A stretch of DNA of 64,000 nt from Streptomyces sp. NBC_00461 (GCF_036013935.1 NZ_CP107902.1:3629001-3693000); one strand, 5' to 3'; numbered from the stretch's first letter, positions 16,690-25,767 are shown. Program-made: numbers and translations. Notes: generated from the letters alone by a model not told the origin.

Positions 16690-17216
16690 CCTTCGCCTTC
16701 CGTCCCCTCGACCCCCTCCAGGACGCCGAGCTGCTGCACGGCTGGGTCACCCATCCCAAAGCGGTCTTCTGGATGATGCGGGACGCCACGCCGGTGGACG
16801 TCGAGCGCGCCTACACGGAGATCGCGGCCGATGAGCACCATCACGCGCTGCTCGGGCTCGACGCGGACGGCGTGCCCGCCTTCCTGATGGAGAAGTACGA
16901 CCCGGCCAACCGTGAACTGGTCGGCCTGTACGAGCCGTTGCCCGGCGACATCGGCATGCACTTCCTCACCCCGCCGGCCGAGAAGCCCGTCCACGGCTTC
17001 ACCCGGTCCGTCATCACCGCCGTGATGGCGCACCTCTTCGAGGACCCGGCGGTGGAGCGCGTCGTCGTCGAACCGGACGTCTCCAACCGGGCTGTGCACG
17101 CCCTGAACGAGGCCGTCGGGTTCGTGCCCGACCGGGAGATCCAGAAGCCGGAGAAGCGGGCGCTGCTGAGCTTCTGCACCCGCGGGCAGTTCGAGAAGGC
17201 GACGGTGTCCGCATGA
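16686..17216 (+). CDS. desC: N-hydroxycadaverine acyltransferase DesC
   Basis: A 176-aa GNAT-fold acyltransferase of the IucB/RhbD-like type that adds acetyl or succinyl groups to N-hydroxycadaverine. Recognisable parts are '[16 protein letters not shown]' at the N-terminus and '[20 protein letters not shown]' followed by '[17 protein letters not shown]' in the acetyl-CoA-binding half. It overlaps desB and desD by 4 nt at both ends (ATGA), as expected for a stoichiometric pathway operon. Confidence 0.94.
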   Translation: MTFAFRPLDPLQDAELLHGWVTHPKAVFWMMRDATPVDVERAYTEIAADEHHHALLGLDADGVPAFLMEKYDPANRELVGLYEPLPGDIGMHFLTPPAEKPVHGFTRSVITAVMAHLFEDPAVERVVVEPDVSNRAVHALNEAVGFVPDREIQKPEKRALLSFCTRGQFEKATVSA

Positions 17217-18982
17217 CCCTCGCCGACGCCGTGGCCCACCTCTCCCCCGAACGCTGGGAGAAGGCCAACCGCCTCCTCATCCGCAAGGCTCTCGCCGAGT
17301 TCGCCCACGAGCGGCTGATCACGCCGGAGCGGGACGGTGACACGTACGTCGTCCGCAGCGACGACGGTCTGACCCGCTACCGCTTCACCACCACCCGCCA
17401 CGCCCTCGACCACTGGCAGGTGGACGCCGGGTCCGTCACGCGCCACCGTGACGGCACCGAACTCCCGCTCGCCGCCCTGGACTTCTTCATCGAGCTGAAG
17501 GGCGCCCTGGGTCTGAGCGAGGCGGTCCTGCCGGTCTATCTGGAGGAGATCTCCTCCACCCTCTCCGGCACCTGCTACAAGCTCGCCAAGCCGCAGATCC
17601 CGGTCGCCGAGCTGGCGCGCGGCGGCTTCCAGGCCATCGAGAGCGGTATGACCGAGGGCCACCCCTGCTTCGTCGCCAACAACGGACGGCTCGGCTTCGG
17701 CATCCACGAGTACCTGTCGTACGCCCCCGAGACCGCGAGCCCGGTCCGCCTGGTGTGGCTCGCCGCGCACCGCTCGCGGGCGGCGTTCACGGCGGGCGTC
17801 GGGATCGAGTACGAGTCCTTCGTACGGGACGAGTTGGGCGAGAAGACGGTCGAGCGATTCGACGGCGTCCTGCGCGAGAAGGACCTCGACCCCGCCGACT
17901 ACCTCCTCATCCCCGTCCACCCCTGGCAGTGGTGGAACAAGCTCACCGTCACCTTCGCCGCGGAGGTCGCGCGCGGCCGTCTCGTGTGCCTGGGCGAGGG
18001 CGACGACGAGTACCTGGCCCAGCAGTCCATCCGGACCTTCCTCAACCGGTCCCATCCCGAGAAGCACTATGTGAAGACGGCCCTGTCCGTCCTCAACATG
18101 GGCTTCATGCGCGGACTGTCGGCCGCCTACATGGAGGCCACCCCCGCCATCAACGACTGGCTGGCCCAACTCGTCGAGGGCGACCCGGTGTTGAAGGCCA
18201 CGGGTCTGTCGATCATCCGCGAGCGGGCCGCCGTCGGCTACCGGCACCTGGAGTACGAGAAGGCGACGGACCGCTACTCGCCGTACCGCAAGATGCTCGC
18301 GGCGCTGTGGCGCGAGAGCCCGGTCTCCGGTCTCCGGGACGGCGAGTCACTGGCCACGATGGCCTCGCTCGTCCACGTCGACCACGAAGGTGCGTCCTTC
18401 GCGGGCGCGCTGATCGAGCAGTCGGGGCTCGCGCCGACGGAGTGGCTGCGCCACTACCTGCGGGCGTACTTCACCCCGCTGCTGCACAGCTTCTACGCCT
18501 ACGACCTGGTCTACATGCCGCACGGCGAGAACGTGATCCTGGTCCTTGAGGACGGCGTGGTCCGGCGCGCGATCTACAAGGACATCGCCGAGGAGATCGC
18601 CGTCATGGACCCGGACGCGGTGCTGCCGCCGGCGGTCGAGCGGCTGCGCGTGGACGTACCGGAGGACATGAAGCTCCTCTCGGTCTTCACGGACGTCTTC
18701 GACTGCTTCTTCCGCTTCCTCGCCGCGAACCTCGCGGGTGAGGGGATCCTGGAGGAGGACGACTTCTGGCGCACGGTCGCGGAGGTCACCCGCGCCTACC
18801 AGGAGTCGGTGCCCGAACTCGCCGACAAGTTCGAGCAGTACGACATGTTCGTCCCCGAGTTCGCGCTGTCCTGCCTCAACCGGCTCCAGCTGCGCGACAA
18901 CGAGCAGATGGTCGACCTGGCGGATCCGTCGGGCGCCCTCCAGCTGGTCGGAACCCTCAAAAATCCCATCGCCGGGCTCTGA
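17213..18982 (+). CDS. desD: NIS siderophore synthetase DesD (desferrioxamine trimerisation/cyclisation)
   Basis: A 589-aa IucA/IucC-family synthetase that uses ATP to adenylate succinyl-hydroxycadaverine and join three units into desferrioxamine E or B. 'EGHPCFVANNGRLGFG' forms the substrate/ATP loop. 'LIPVHPWQWWNK', 'RTFLNRSHPEKHYVKTALSV' and 'YMPHGENVILVLEDGVVRRA' (C-terminal FhuF-like portion) are family blocks. ATG 17213 overlaps the desC stop. A strong hairpin at 18990-19030 ends the operon. Confidence 0.95.
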   Translation: MTLADAVAHLSPERWEKANRLLIRKALAEFAHERLITPERDGDTYVVRSDDGLTRYRFTTTRHALDHWQVDAGSVTRHRDGTELPLAALDFFIELKGALGLSEAVLPVYLEEISSTLSGTCYKLAKPQIPVAELARGGFQAIESGMTEGHPCFVANNGRLGFGIHEYLSYAPETASPVRLVWLAAHRSRAAFTAGVGIEYESFVRDELGEKTVERFDGVLREKDLDPADYLLIPVHPWQWWNKLTVTFAAEVARGRLVCLGEGDDEYLAQQSIRTFLNRSHPEKHYVKTALSVLNMGFMRGLSAAYMEATPAINDWLAQLVEGDPVLKATGLSIIRERAAVGYRHLEYEKATDRYSPYRKMLAALWRESPVSGLRDGESLATMASLVHVDHEGASFAGALIEQSGLAPTEWLRHYLRAYFTPLLHSFYAYDLVYMPHGENVILVLEDGVVRRAIYKDIAEEIAVMDPDAVLPPAVERLRVDVPEDMKLLSVFTDVFDCFFRFLAANLAGEGILEEDDFWRTVAEVTRAYQESVPELADKFEQYDMFVPEFALSCLNRLQLRDNEQMVDLADPSGALQLVGTLKNPIAGL

Positions 18983-18989
18983 TCACAGG

Positions 18990-19030
18990 GACGGGCACCC
19001 TCGGAGTACGGTCCTCCGGGGGTGCCCGTC
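18990..19030 (+). terminator. Terminator after desD
   Basis: Perfect 11-bp stem GACGGGCACCC / GGGTGCCCGTC with an additional inner CGGAG/CTCCG pairing, beginning 7 bp after the desD stop. It also faces the convergent hexosaminidase gene. Confidence 0.8.
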
Positions 19031-19048
19031 GGCGTCCGGCACCTCTAG

Positions 19049-19122
19049 CGCCCTCAGGGGCACGGGGCCGTATCGATGTGCGGCTCCGCCGCGTGGGCGC
19101 GATCAGCCCCCACCGGCGGTCA
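19049..19122. repeat. Dispersed intergenic repeat, copy 1
   Basis: About 60 bp are closely similar to 25594-25655, including a 27-nt identical block (19076-19102 = 25624-25650) that contains GGCTCCGCCGCGTGGGCGCG. Both copies lie at gene 3' ends. Likely a short mobile or REP-like Streptomyces element. Confidence 0.65.
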
Positions 19123-19128
19123 GACGAA

Positions 19129-20718
19129 TCACCAAGGCACCTGCGGCGATCGGTAGTAGCTGATCCCCAACGCCTCCCACCGCGGAGCCTGCGCAGCAAG
19201 ACGCACCTTGTAGGTGTCCCAGTCGTGCGTGGAAGCCGGCGACCAGCCGAGCTCGGCCACTCCGGGCAGCCTCGGGAAAGCCATGTAGTCGATGTCGGCG
19301 TTCGTCACGATCGTCTCGGTCCACAGCGGCGCCTCGACGCCCCTGACCGACGAACTCGGCGCTCCGGCAAGGTAGTTGCCCGGGTCCCAGTCGTAGGCGC
19401 GCCGCACCTCCACCAGGCCGGCCCAGTCCTGGCCGAGCGGGGTGTCCTCGGTGTACTTCATGTCGAGGTAGATCCGGTCGGCGGGCGAGAGGATCAGCCC
19501 CGTCCCGTTCTGCGCGGCCTTCGCGACCTGCGCCTTCTCCGCCGCGTCGGTGTCGTCCAGCCCCCAGTACTGGGCGATGGCGCCCTTGACCGGGTGTGCG
19601 CCGGTCAGCTGGTGCCAGCCGATCACCGTCTTGCCGTACTTGGCGACGACGGGCTGCACCCGGTCCATGAACTTCACGTAGTCCTCGTGGCTGGTGGAGT
19701 GCGCCTCGTCACCGCCGATGTGAAGATAGCGGCCCGGCGTGATGGCGGCCAGCTCGCGGATGACGTCGTCCACGAAGTCGTACGTGATGTCCTTGCCGAC
19801 GCACAGCGAGCTGAAGCCGACGTCGGTGCCGGTGTAGAGCGGGGGCGCCACGCCGTCGCAGTTCAGGGCGGCGTACGAGGCGAGGGCCGCGTTGGTGTGG
19901 CCGGGCATGTCGATCTCGGGGACGACCTCCAGATAGCGGGAGGCGGCGTACCGGACGATCTCCTTGTAGTCGGCCTTGGTGTAGTGGCCGCCCTCGCCGC
20001 CGCCGACCTGGGTCGAGCCGCCGTACGTCGCGAGGCGTGGCCAGGAGTCGATGGCGATGCGCCAGCCCTGGTCGTCACTCAGGTGCAGATGCAGCTTGTT
20101 GACCTTGTAGAGGGCCAACTCGTCGATGTAGCGCTTGACCTGGTCCACGGTGAAGAAGTGGCGGGAGACATCGAGCATCGCCCCGCGGTAGGCGTAGCGC
20201 GGGCTGTCCTTGATCGTGCCGCCCGCGACCAGCCAGGGTCCGCGCTGCACAGATTCCTTCTCGACGGCCGCCGGGAGCAGCTGGCGCAGGGTCTGGACGC
20301 CGCGGAAGAGGCCTGCGGGCTCGGCGGCGGTGATGGTGACGCCCTTGCCGCCGCTGTCCAGGCGGTAGCCCTCAGCGCCGAACCCGCCTTTCTCCAGGCG
20401 GAGTCGGATGCCGCCCCCGCCGTGCGCGGTGAGGGGCAGGCGGTAGCCGGTGGAGGGCCGCAGGATGCCCGCGAGGTACTCACCGACGCGGCGCGCCTCG
20501 CGCGAGTCGTCCACACGGATGTGCGTGTCCCGGGTGATGCGGTACGGGGATCCGCCCGGCGTGACCGACGCGGGAGCCGGAACCACCCGGTCCAGCGGGG
20601 CCGCCTTCACCTGCGGTGCGGGTGCCGCGCCCGCGGTGAAGGCGCCGGCCGCAGCGACGAGCAGCAGGGACCCGAGGACGCGGGCCATACGGGGAGTCGT
20701 TCTGTGGTGCCGTCTCAC
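19129..20718 (-). CDS. Secreted beta-N-acetylhexosaminidase (GH20)
   Basis: A 529-aa exported enzyme removing terminal N-acetylglucosamine from chitooligosaccharides. A signal peptide (about residues 1-31, hydrophobic core 'LLLVAAAGAFTAGAA') precedes a GH20b domain and then the catalytic TIM barrel. The signature 'HIGGDEAH' supplies the Asp-Glu pair that acts with the substrate acetamido group; 'HLHLSDDQGWRIAID' and 'EIDMPGHTNAAL' are other family blocks. A DasR-type operator at 20765-20780 lies 47 bp upstream, as expected for a chitin-utilisation gene. It converges with desD. Confidence 0.94.
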   Translation of the reverse strand: MRRHHRTTPRMARVLGSLLLVAAAGAFTAGAAPAPQVKAAPLDRVVPAPASVTPGGSPYRITRDTHIRVDDSREARRVGEYLAGILRPSTGYRLPLTAHGGGGIRLRLEKGGFGAEGYRLDSGGKGVTITAAEPAGLFRGVQTLRQLLPAAVEKESVQRGPWLVAGGTIKDSPRYAYRGAMLDVSRHFFTVDQVKRYIDELALYKVNKLHLHLSDDQGWRIAIDSWPRLATYGGSTQVGGGEGGHYTKADYKEIVRYAASRYLEVVPEIDMPGHTNAALASYAALNCDGVAPPLYTGTDVGFSSLCVGKDITYDFVDDVIRELAAITPGRYLHIGGDEAHSTSHEDYVKFMDRVQPVVAKYGKTVIGWHQLTGAHPVKGAIAQYWGLDDTDAAEKAQVAKAAQNGTGLILSPADRIYLDMKYTEDTPLGQDWAGLVEVRRAYDWDPGNYLAGAPSSSVRGVEAPLWTETIVTNADIDYMAFPRLPGVAELGWSPASTHDWDTYKVRLAAQAPRWEALGISYYRSPQVPW

Positions 20719-20764
20719 ATGCGCTCCCTTCGACAGTGATCATCGGTGATCACCACTGACCAGG

Positions 20765-20780
20765 ATTGGTAGAGACCACT
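20765..20780. promoter_or_regulatory. DasR responsive element (dre) candidate
   Basis: ATTGGTAGAGACCACT matches the dre consensus ACTGGTCTAGACCACT at 13 of 16 positions. It lies between the divergent GH20 gene (start 20718) and the DUF4429 gene (start 20811), so DasR could repress either until glucosamine-6-phosphate accumulates. Confidence 0.75.
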
Positions 20781-20810
20781 CTCCCGCAGATCCGGTGAAA
20801 CAATCCCCCC

Positions 20811-21704
20811 ATGGCGGAAATCATCCAGAAGGACGGCACGTGGGCCTTCGACGGCGATGCCGTGCGACTGACGCCCGGCCGGGACAGAAACGTCAGCCTG
20901 CTCCGCCGGACCCTGGGCGAACTCGTCGTCCCGCTGGGGGCGTTGGCGGGGATCTCGTTCGAGCAGGGCAGGAAGTCGGGACGGCTCAGGCTGCGGCTGC
21001 GCGACGGTGCCGACCCGCTGCTGCACGCCTCCGGCGGACGGCTCACCGAACCCAACGACCCCTACCAGCTGCTCGTCGAGGCCGACCGCTACGGCGTCGC
21101 CGAGTACTTCGTGGAAGAGGTGCGCAACGCCCTGCTGCTGGACGGCGTTCCGTCGGACCCGGTGACCGAGTACCTGCTGCCCGGCCCGTCCGTCCCGCTC
21201 TCCGTCGCCGCCGGGGACGGCGCCGCGACCTTCGACGGCGAGCACATCCGCCTGGAGTGGAACTGGAAGACGGAGGACGCCAAGGCGGCTGCCGGCGCCC
21301 GCACCCTGGCCGTCACGGACGTCGTCGCCGTGGAGTGGCAGCCGGCGGCCGGTCTGGAGAACGGGCATCTGCGCTTCAACGTGCGCCACGCGCCCACCAA
21401 GGCGCCGCCCAAGTACGACCCCAACTCCGTGGAACTGTGGGGCTTCAAGAAGGATCCGCTGATGGCCCTGATCGCGGCGGCCGTACAGGCACGGCTGCGG
21501 CATCCCTCGGCGGCCACGACGGCCACCACGGCCGACGTGCCTCCCCCCGAGTCCCCCGAGCGGCTCGTGTCCGCCGGCGGGCGCGAGGACGACCACGACG
21601 CGCTGCTGCGGCGGCTGCGCGAGCTCGGCGAGCTGCACCGCACGGGCGTGCTGACGGACGAGGAGTTCGCGCTGGCCAAACAGGCGGTCCTCAAGCGCAT
21701 GTAG
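20811..21704 (+). CDS. DUF4429 protein with C-terminal SHOCT domain
   Basis: A 297-aa cytosolic protein made of two DUF4429 repeats (about residues 1-105 and 130-240; both contain a 'W-F-G/D' start and an 'R.R' core resembling PH-like folds). A short SHOCT helix-turn-helix module follows at the end ('LRELGELHRTGVLTDEEFALAKQAVLKRM' region, ~270-297). The function of DUF4429 is unknown. The start ATG 20811 is only 30 bp from a DasR-type operator, which may tie it to amino-sugar control. The final codons form the left arm of a terminator hairpin. Confidence 0.8.
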   Translation: MAEIIQKDGTWAFDGDAVRLTPGRDRNVSLLRRTLGELVVPLGALAGISFEQGRKSGRLRLRLRDGADPLLHASGGRLTEPNDPYQLLVEADRYGVAEYFVEEVRNALLLDGVPSDPVTEYLLPGPSVPLSVAAGDGAATFDGEHIRLEWNWKTEDAKAAAGARTLAVTDVVAVEWQPAAGLENGHLRFNVRHAPTKAPPKYDPNSVELWGFKKDPLMALIAAAVQARLRHPSAATTATTADVPPPESPERLVSAGGREDDHDALLRRLRELGELHRTGVLTDEEFALAKQAVLKRM

Positions 21705-21722
21705 CGCATGCGAGGACCGCCT
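21682..21722 (+). terminator. Terminator whose left arm is coding sequence of the DUF4429 gene
   Basis: Perfect 11-bp stem AGGCGGTCCTC (21682-21692) / GAGGACCGCCT (21712-21722). The stop codon TAG (21702-21704) is in the loop region, so translation to the last codons would melt the left arm. Confidence 0.75.
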
Positions 21723-21735
21723 GTGTGACGCGGGT

Positions 21736-21759
21736 GTGCGCCCCGCCTCCCGGGCGCAC
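21736..21759. terminator. Second hairpin between convergent genes
   Basis: Perfect 8-bp stem GTGCGCCC / GGGCGCAC with an 8-nt loop, 6 bp beyond the phosphatase stop. It probably terminates the minus-strand phosphatase gene or acts with the preceding hairpin. Confidence 0.6.
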
Positions 21760-21764
21760 GGCTG

Positions 21765-23345
21765 TTACTTGGCCTTGCGCGCCACCGTGAAGTGGTCGAT
21801 GCGGTCACCGGTCTCGGCGATGCCCGACACCTTCAGCTTGGCGTAGTGACCCCGCGGCGCGGGCTCGACGTCCACGCGCAGGAAGGAGTAGTTGAGGTAG
21901 CGCACCCGCGACCAGGCGACGGTCTCGTTGACCTTGCCGTCCTTGGTGTTGATGAAGGAGGCGACGGAGTCGACCTCGTTCAGGTGCCCCTCGTAGGAGT
22001 CCGGCGCGGTGAACGCGTACAGGCTGCGGCCCGCGGCGCCCGCCGTCACGTAGACGACGCCCTCGGTCTCGGGGTACGCGGTCTCGCCGATGGGCAGCTT
22101 CTTGGTGACCTTGTCGCCCTTGATGACGTCGGTGCGCTCGTATTGGTGGTTGTGGCCGTTGATGACCAGGTCCACGGTGTACTTCTCGAACAGCGGCACC
22201 CACTCCTGTCGCACGCCCCCCTCCGAGGCGTGCGCGGTGGAGGTGCAGTACGCGCAGTGGTGGAAGAACACGACGATGAAGTCGATGTCCTTCGCGGCCC
22301 GGTACTTCTTCAGCTGGGCTTCGAACCACTTGGTCTGGGTGCCGCCGGAGATGCCGAGGTTGGCCGGGATCTCGAAGGAGACGTCGTTCGGGTCCAGCGA
22401 GATGATCGCCGTGTTGCCGTGGACGAAGGAGTACACGCCCGGCAGGTGCGCCTTGTCCGGCCCGTTGTCGGGGAGCGTGAAGCGCGCCTCCTCGCCGCCG
22501 TAGCCGTTGGGCGAGTACCAGGCCTCCATGTCGTGGTTGCCGTAACTGACCATCCACGGCACGGACTTGGCGACCGACTCGGTCTGGGCGAGGAACTGGT
22601 CCCACACCCGCGAGTCGAAGCCGGTGTCGGCGGTCTTGCCCGCGCCCGCCGGGTCGGCGTAGGCGATGTCGCCGGCGTGCAGGTGGAAGCTGGGGTTCTG
22701 GCCGAGGATCAGGCTGTCGTTGGCCAGGCCGTGGTAGCTGACGCCCTGGTCGCCGAAGGCCGTGAAGGTGAACGGCTCCTTGTGCGAGGGCGCGGTCCTG
22801 AAGGTGCCCAGGGTACCCAGCAGATGCGGCTCGGCGGGATCGAAGCCCTGGTGGCCGACGCCGTAGTAGTACGTCTTGCCGGGGCGCAGGTGGCTGAGCC
22901 TGGCGTGCACGTAGTACTGCGTGTGGTCGCCGCTCGCGCCGACGCCGGCCGGCGTGTAGAGCGTGCGGACCTCGGCCTCGATCTTGCGGGAGAGGTCCCA
23001 AGGGTGGGCGCCGATGCGGATGAAGGGCTTCTTCACCGCGACCGGGACCTGCCAGGAGACGGTCATCTCGGTGCTGGCGTCTTTGCCGTAGGCGAGGTGG
23101 CGGCCGAAGGGGGCGACGAGCGAGCCGTCGACGTGCTCGGTCGCGGGGGCGGAGCGCTGTGTAGGTACGGCCGCCTGGGCGACCGCACCCGGCACGAACG
23201 CGCCACCGGCGACGGCGCCGATCGTCACGGCGCCGCCTCTCATCAGGTTGCGCCGCGAGAATCTTGCGCGCAGGTACTCGTGCTGCTCGGCCATGCTCAT
23301 GCGCTCGGCGAGCTGCTCCGGTACTCCCATACGAGGAATGTCCAT
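21765..23345 (-). CDS. Tat-exported purple acid phosphatase-like metallophosphoesterase
   Basis: A 526-aa secreted metallophosphatase. The N-terminus carries a twin-arginine signal 'SRRNLMRGGAV' and an Ala-rich core ending near 'AVAQAA'. An N-terminal fibronectin-like domain precedes the catalytic domain with the dinuclear metal motifs 'FGDQG', 'HAGDIAYAD', 'SYGNHDME', 'FFHHCAYC' and 'NGHNHQYER'. Such enzymes release phosphate from organic esters outside the cell. The start is uncertain: ATG 23345 and ATG 23330 are both in frame and lack clear ribosome sites. No PHO box was identified by eye. Confidence 0.88.
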   Translation of the reverse strand: MDIPRMGVPEQLAERMSMAEQHEYLRARFSRRNLMRGGAVTIGAVAGGAFVPGAVAQAAVPTQRSAPATEHVDGSLVAPFGRHLAYGKDASTEMTVSWQVPVAVKKPFIRIGAHPWDLSRKIEAEVRTLYTPAGVGASGDHTQYYVHARLSHLRPGKTYYYGVGHQGFDPAEPHLLGTLGTFRTAPSHKEPFTFTAFGDQGVSYHGLANDSLILGQNPSFHLHAGDIAYADPAGAGKTADTGFDSRVWDQFLAQTESVAKSVPWMVSYGNHDMEAWYSPNGYGGEEARFTLPDNGPDKAHLPGVYSFVHGNTAIISLDPNDVSFEIPANLGISGGTQTKWFEAQLKKYRAAKDIDFIVVFFHHCAYCTSTAHASEGGVRQEWVPLFEKYTVDLVINGHNHQYERTDVIKGDKVTKKLPIGETAYPETEGVVYVTAGAAGRSLYAFTAPDSYEGHLNEVDSVASFINTKDGKVNETVAWSRVRYLNYSFLRVDVEPAPRGHYAKLKVSGIAETGDRIDHFTVARKAK

Positions 23346-23505
23346 GGCGTCTGAAACTCGTGCACATGAACGACGTCGCACAAGACTCAGGATGGACAGT
23401 CCGCAAACAGAGGTTCATAAGAACACCAAGGAACCCCCTCAGGCCCTTGCCCGATATCGGGCAGGATTCTTGCGAAACGCCTTTCGGTACCCCAGGATCT
23501 ACCGG

Positions 23506-23763
23506 GTGCACGACGAACTTGTTGATCACCTGACCCGTTCCACGCCCCTGAGCCGGGGCGAGGCGCTGCGGGTGATCCAGGACGTGCTCGCCTACTTCGA
23601 CGAGACGACCGAGGACTACGTCCGTCGCCGCCACCGCGAGCTGCAGGCCCAGGGCCTGGTGAACGCGACGATCTTCGAACGGATCGAGGCGGACCTGAAA
23701 TACCGCGCGGTCGCGCCGCCGGAGCTTACGCTCAGGCAGCTGCGCCGCATCGTCTACGGCTGA
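23506..23763 (+). CDS. Small conserved helical protein upstream of glmS, function unknown
   Basis: An 85-aa highly charged, largely helical protein ('DVLAYFDETTEDYVRRRHRE', then 'IFERIEADLKYRAVAPPELT') ending 13 bp before glmS, so the two are probably co-transcribed. I take GTG 23506 (with AGGAT upstream) as start. TTG 23470 or ATG 23392 are possible in-frame alternatives, but the DNA before 23470 is AT-richer and looks non-coding. Not recognised. GC-rich third positions and the close link to glmS argue that it is real. Confidence 0.6.
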   Translation: MHDELVDHLTRSTPLSRGEALRVIQDVLAYFDETTEDYVRRRHRELQAQGLVNATIFERIEADLKYRAVAPPELTLRQLRRIVYG

Positions 23764-23776
23764 GGGATTCATCTGC

Positions 23777-25594
23777 ATGTGCGGAATCGTCGGATACATC
23801 GGGAAGCGTGACGTGGCCCCGCTGCTGCTGGAGGGGCTGCAGCGGCTGGAGTACCGCGGCTACGACTCGGCGGGCATCGTCGTCACGTCCCCCAAGGCGG
23901 CGGGCCTGAAGATGGTCAAGGCCAAGGGGCGCGTGCGCGAGCTGGAGGCCAAGGTCCCGGCCCGCTTCAAGGGCACCACGGGCATCGCCCACACCCGCTG
24001 GGCCACCCACGGCGCCCCCTCCGACGTGAACGCCCACCCGCACCTGGACGCCGAGGGCAAGGTCGCCGTCGTCCACAACGGCATCATCGACAACGCCTCC
24101 GACCTGCGCCGCAAACTGGAGGCGGACGGCGTCGAGTTCCTCTCCGAGACGGACACCGAGGTGCTGGTCCACCTCATCGCCCGCGCCCAGGCCGAGACCC
24201 TGGAGGAGAAGGTCCGCGAGACCCTGCGGGTCATCGAGGGCACGTACGGCATCGCCGTCATGCACGCCGACTTCCCCGACCGCATCGTGGTGGCCCGAAA
24301 CGGCTCCCCGGTGGTCCTCGGCGTCGGCGAGAAGGAGATGTTCGTCGCCTCGGACATCGCCGCCCTGGTCGCCCACACGCGGCAGATAGTGACTCTGGAC
24401 GACGGCGAGATGGCCACCCTCAAGGCCGACGACTTCCGGACGTACACCACCGAGGGCACCCGCACGACGTCCGAGCCGACCACCGTGGAGTGGGAGGCGG
24501 CCTCCTACGACATGGGCGGCCACGACACCTACATGCACAAGGAGATCCACGAGCAGGCCGACGCCGTGGACCGCGTGCTGCGCGGCCGCATCGACGACCG
24601 CTTCTCCACCGTGCACCTCGGCGGCCTGAACCTGGACGCCCGCGAGGCGCGCCAGATCCGCCGGGTGAAGATCCTCGGCTGCGGCACCTCGTACCACGCG
24701 GGCATGATCGGCGCCCAGATGATCGAGGAGCTGGCCCGTATCCCCGCGGACGCCGAGCCGGCCTCCGAGTTCCGGTACCGCAACGCGGTCGTGGACCCCG
24801 AGACCCTCTACGTCGCCGTCTCGCAGTCCGGCGAGACCTACGACGTCCTCGCGGCCGTCCAGGAGCTGAAGCGCAAGGGCGCGAGGGTGTTCGGCGTCGT
24901 CAACGTGGTGGGCTCGGCGATCGCGCGCGAGGCGGACGCCGGCATCTACGTGCACGCGGGCCCCGAGGTCTGCGTGGTCTCCACCAAGTGCTTCACGAAC
25001 ACCACGGTGGCCTTCGCCCTTCTCGCGCTCCACCTGGGTCGCACCCGCGACCTGTCGGTCCGCGACGGCAAGCGGATCATCGAGGGCCTGCGGAAGCTGC
25101 CGGCGCAGATCACCGAGGTCCTGCAGCAGGAGGAGGAGATCAAGAAGCTGGCCGCGCAGTACGCCGACGCCCGCTCGATGCTCTTCATCGGCCGGGTCCG
25201 CGGCTACCCGGTGGCCCGCGAGGCCTCCCTGAAGCTGAAGGAGGTCTCGTACATCCACGCCGAGGCCTACCCCGCCTCCGAGCTCAAGCACGGCCCCCTG
25301 GCCCTGATCGAGCCCGCCCTCCCCACGGTCGCGATCGTCCCCGACGACGACCTCCTGGAGAAGAACCGCGCGGCCATGGAGGAGATCAAGGCCCGCAGCG
25401 GCCGCATCCTCGCGGTGGCGCACCAGGAGCAGGAGAAGGCCGACGCGACGATCGTGGTCCCGAAGAACGAGGACGAGCTGGACCCGATCCTGATGGGCAT
25501 CCCGCTCCAACTCCTCGCCTACCACACGGCCTTGGCCCTCGGGCGGGACATCGACAAGCCGAGGAACCTCGCGAAGTCGGTGACGGTCGAGTAG
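23777..25594 (+). CDS. glmS: Glutamine--fructose-6-phosphate aminotransferase (isomerising)
   Basis: A 605-aa enzyme making glucosamine-6-phosphate from fructose-6-phosphate and glutamine for peptidoglycan synthesis. Cys2 of 'MCGIVGYIG' is the N-terminal nucleophile of the glutaminase domain (~1-220), which also has 'HTRWATHGAPSDVNAHPHLD' and 'GVEFLSETDTEVLVH'. Two SIS isomerase domains follow, with 'GCGTSYHAG', 'SQSGETYDVLAA' and 'STKCFTN' in the first, 'GRVRGYPVAREASLKLKEVS' and 'AEAYPASELKHGPLALI' in the second. The C-terminus is 'DIDKPRNLAKSVTVE'. Length is normal. Its product is the DasR effector, and chitin-degradation genes lie on both sides within 17 kb. Confidence 0.97.
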   Translation: MCGIVGYIGKRDVAPLLLEGLQRLEYRGYDSAGIVVTSPKAAGLKMVKAKGRVRELEAKVPARFKGTTGIAHTRWATHGAPSDVNAHPHLDAEGKVAVVHNGIIDNASDLRRKLEADGVEFLSETDTEVLVHLIARAQAETLEEKVRETLRVIEGTYGIAVMHADFPDRIVVARNGSPVVLGVGEKEMFVASDIAALVAHTRQIVTLDDGEMATLKADDFRTYTTEGTRTTSEPTTVEWEAASYDMGGHDTYMHKEIHEQADAVDRVLRGRIDDRFSTVHLGGLNLDAREARQIRRVKILGCGTSYHAGMIGAQMIEELARIPADAEPASEFRYRNAVVDPETLYVAVSQSGETYDVLAAVQELKRKGARVFGVVNVVGSAIAREADAGIYVHAGPEVCVVSTKCFTNTTVAFALLALHLGRTRDLSVRDGKRIIEGLRKLPAQITEVLQQEEEIKKLAAQYADARSMLFIGRVRGYPVAREASLKLKEVSYIHAEAYPASELKHGPLALIEPALPTVAIVPDDDLLEKNRAAMEEIKARSGRILAVAHQEQEKADATIVVPKNEDELDPILMGIPLQLLAYHTALALGRDIDKPRNLAKSVTVE

Positions 25595-25655
25595 CGCCTC
25601 GTCAGGGGCGCGGGGCTGTGCCAATGTGCGGCTCCGCCGCGTGGGCGCGAGCAAC
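25594..25655. repeat. Dispersed intergenic repeat, copy 2
   Basis: Closely similar to 19049-19122 with 27 identical nucleotides at 25624-25650. Begins at the stop codon of glmS and contains CAGGGGCGCGGGGCTGTG, shared in part with the family member at 12945-12990. Confidence 0.65.
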
Positions 25656-25687
25656 CACAACGCTCCTGCAGAGGCCGAGCAAGGGAA

Positions 25688-25726
25688 CGGACCCCCACGT
25701 GTTGCCACCAACCACGTAGGGGTCCG
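25688..25726 (+). terminator. Terminator downstream of glmS
   Basis: CGGACCCC / GGGGTCCG 8-bp stem continued by ACGTG/CACGT after one C-A mismatch, loop of 11 nt. It lies about 95 bp after the glmS stop and before the convergent transporter gene. Confidence 0.7.
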
Positions 25727-25767
25727 CTCCATTCGCCGGGGGCCGCCCAAACCCCCGGCCTGCGCGG

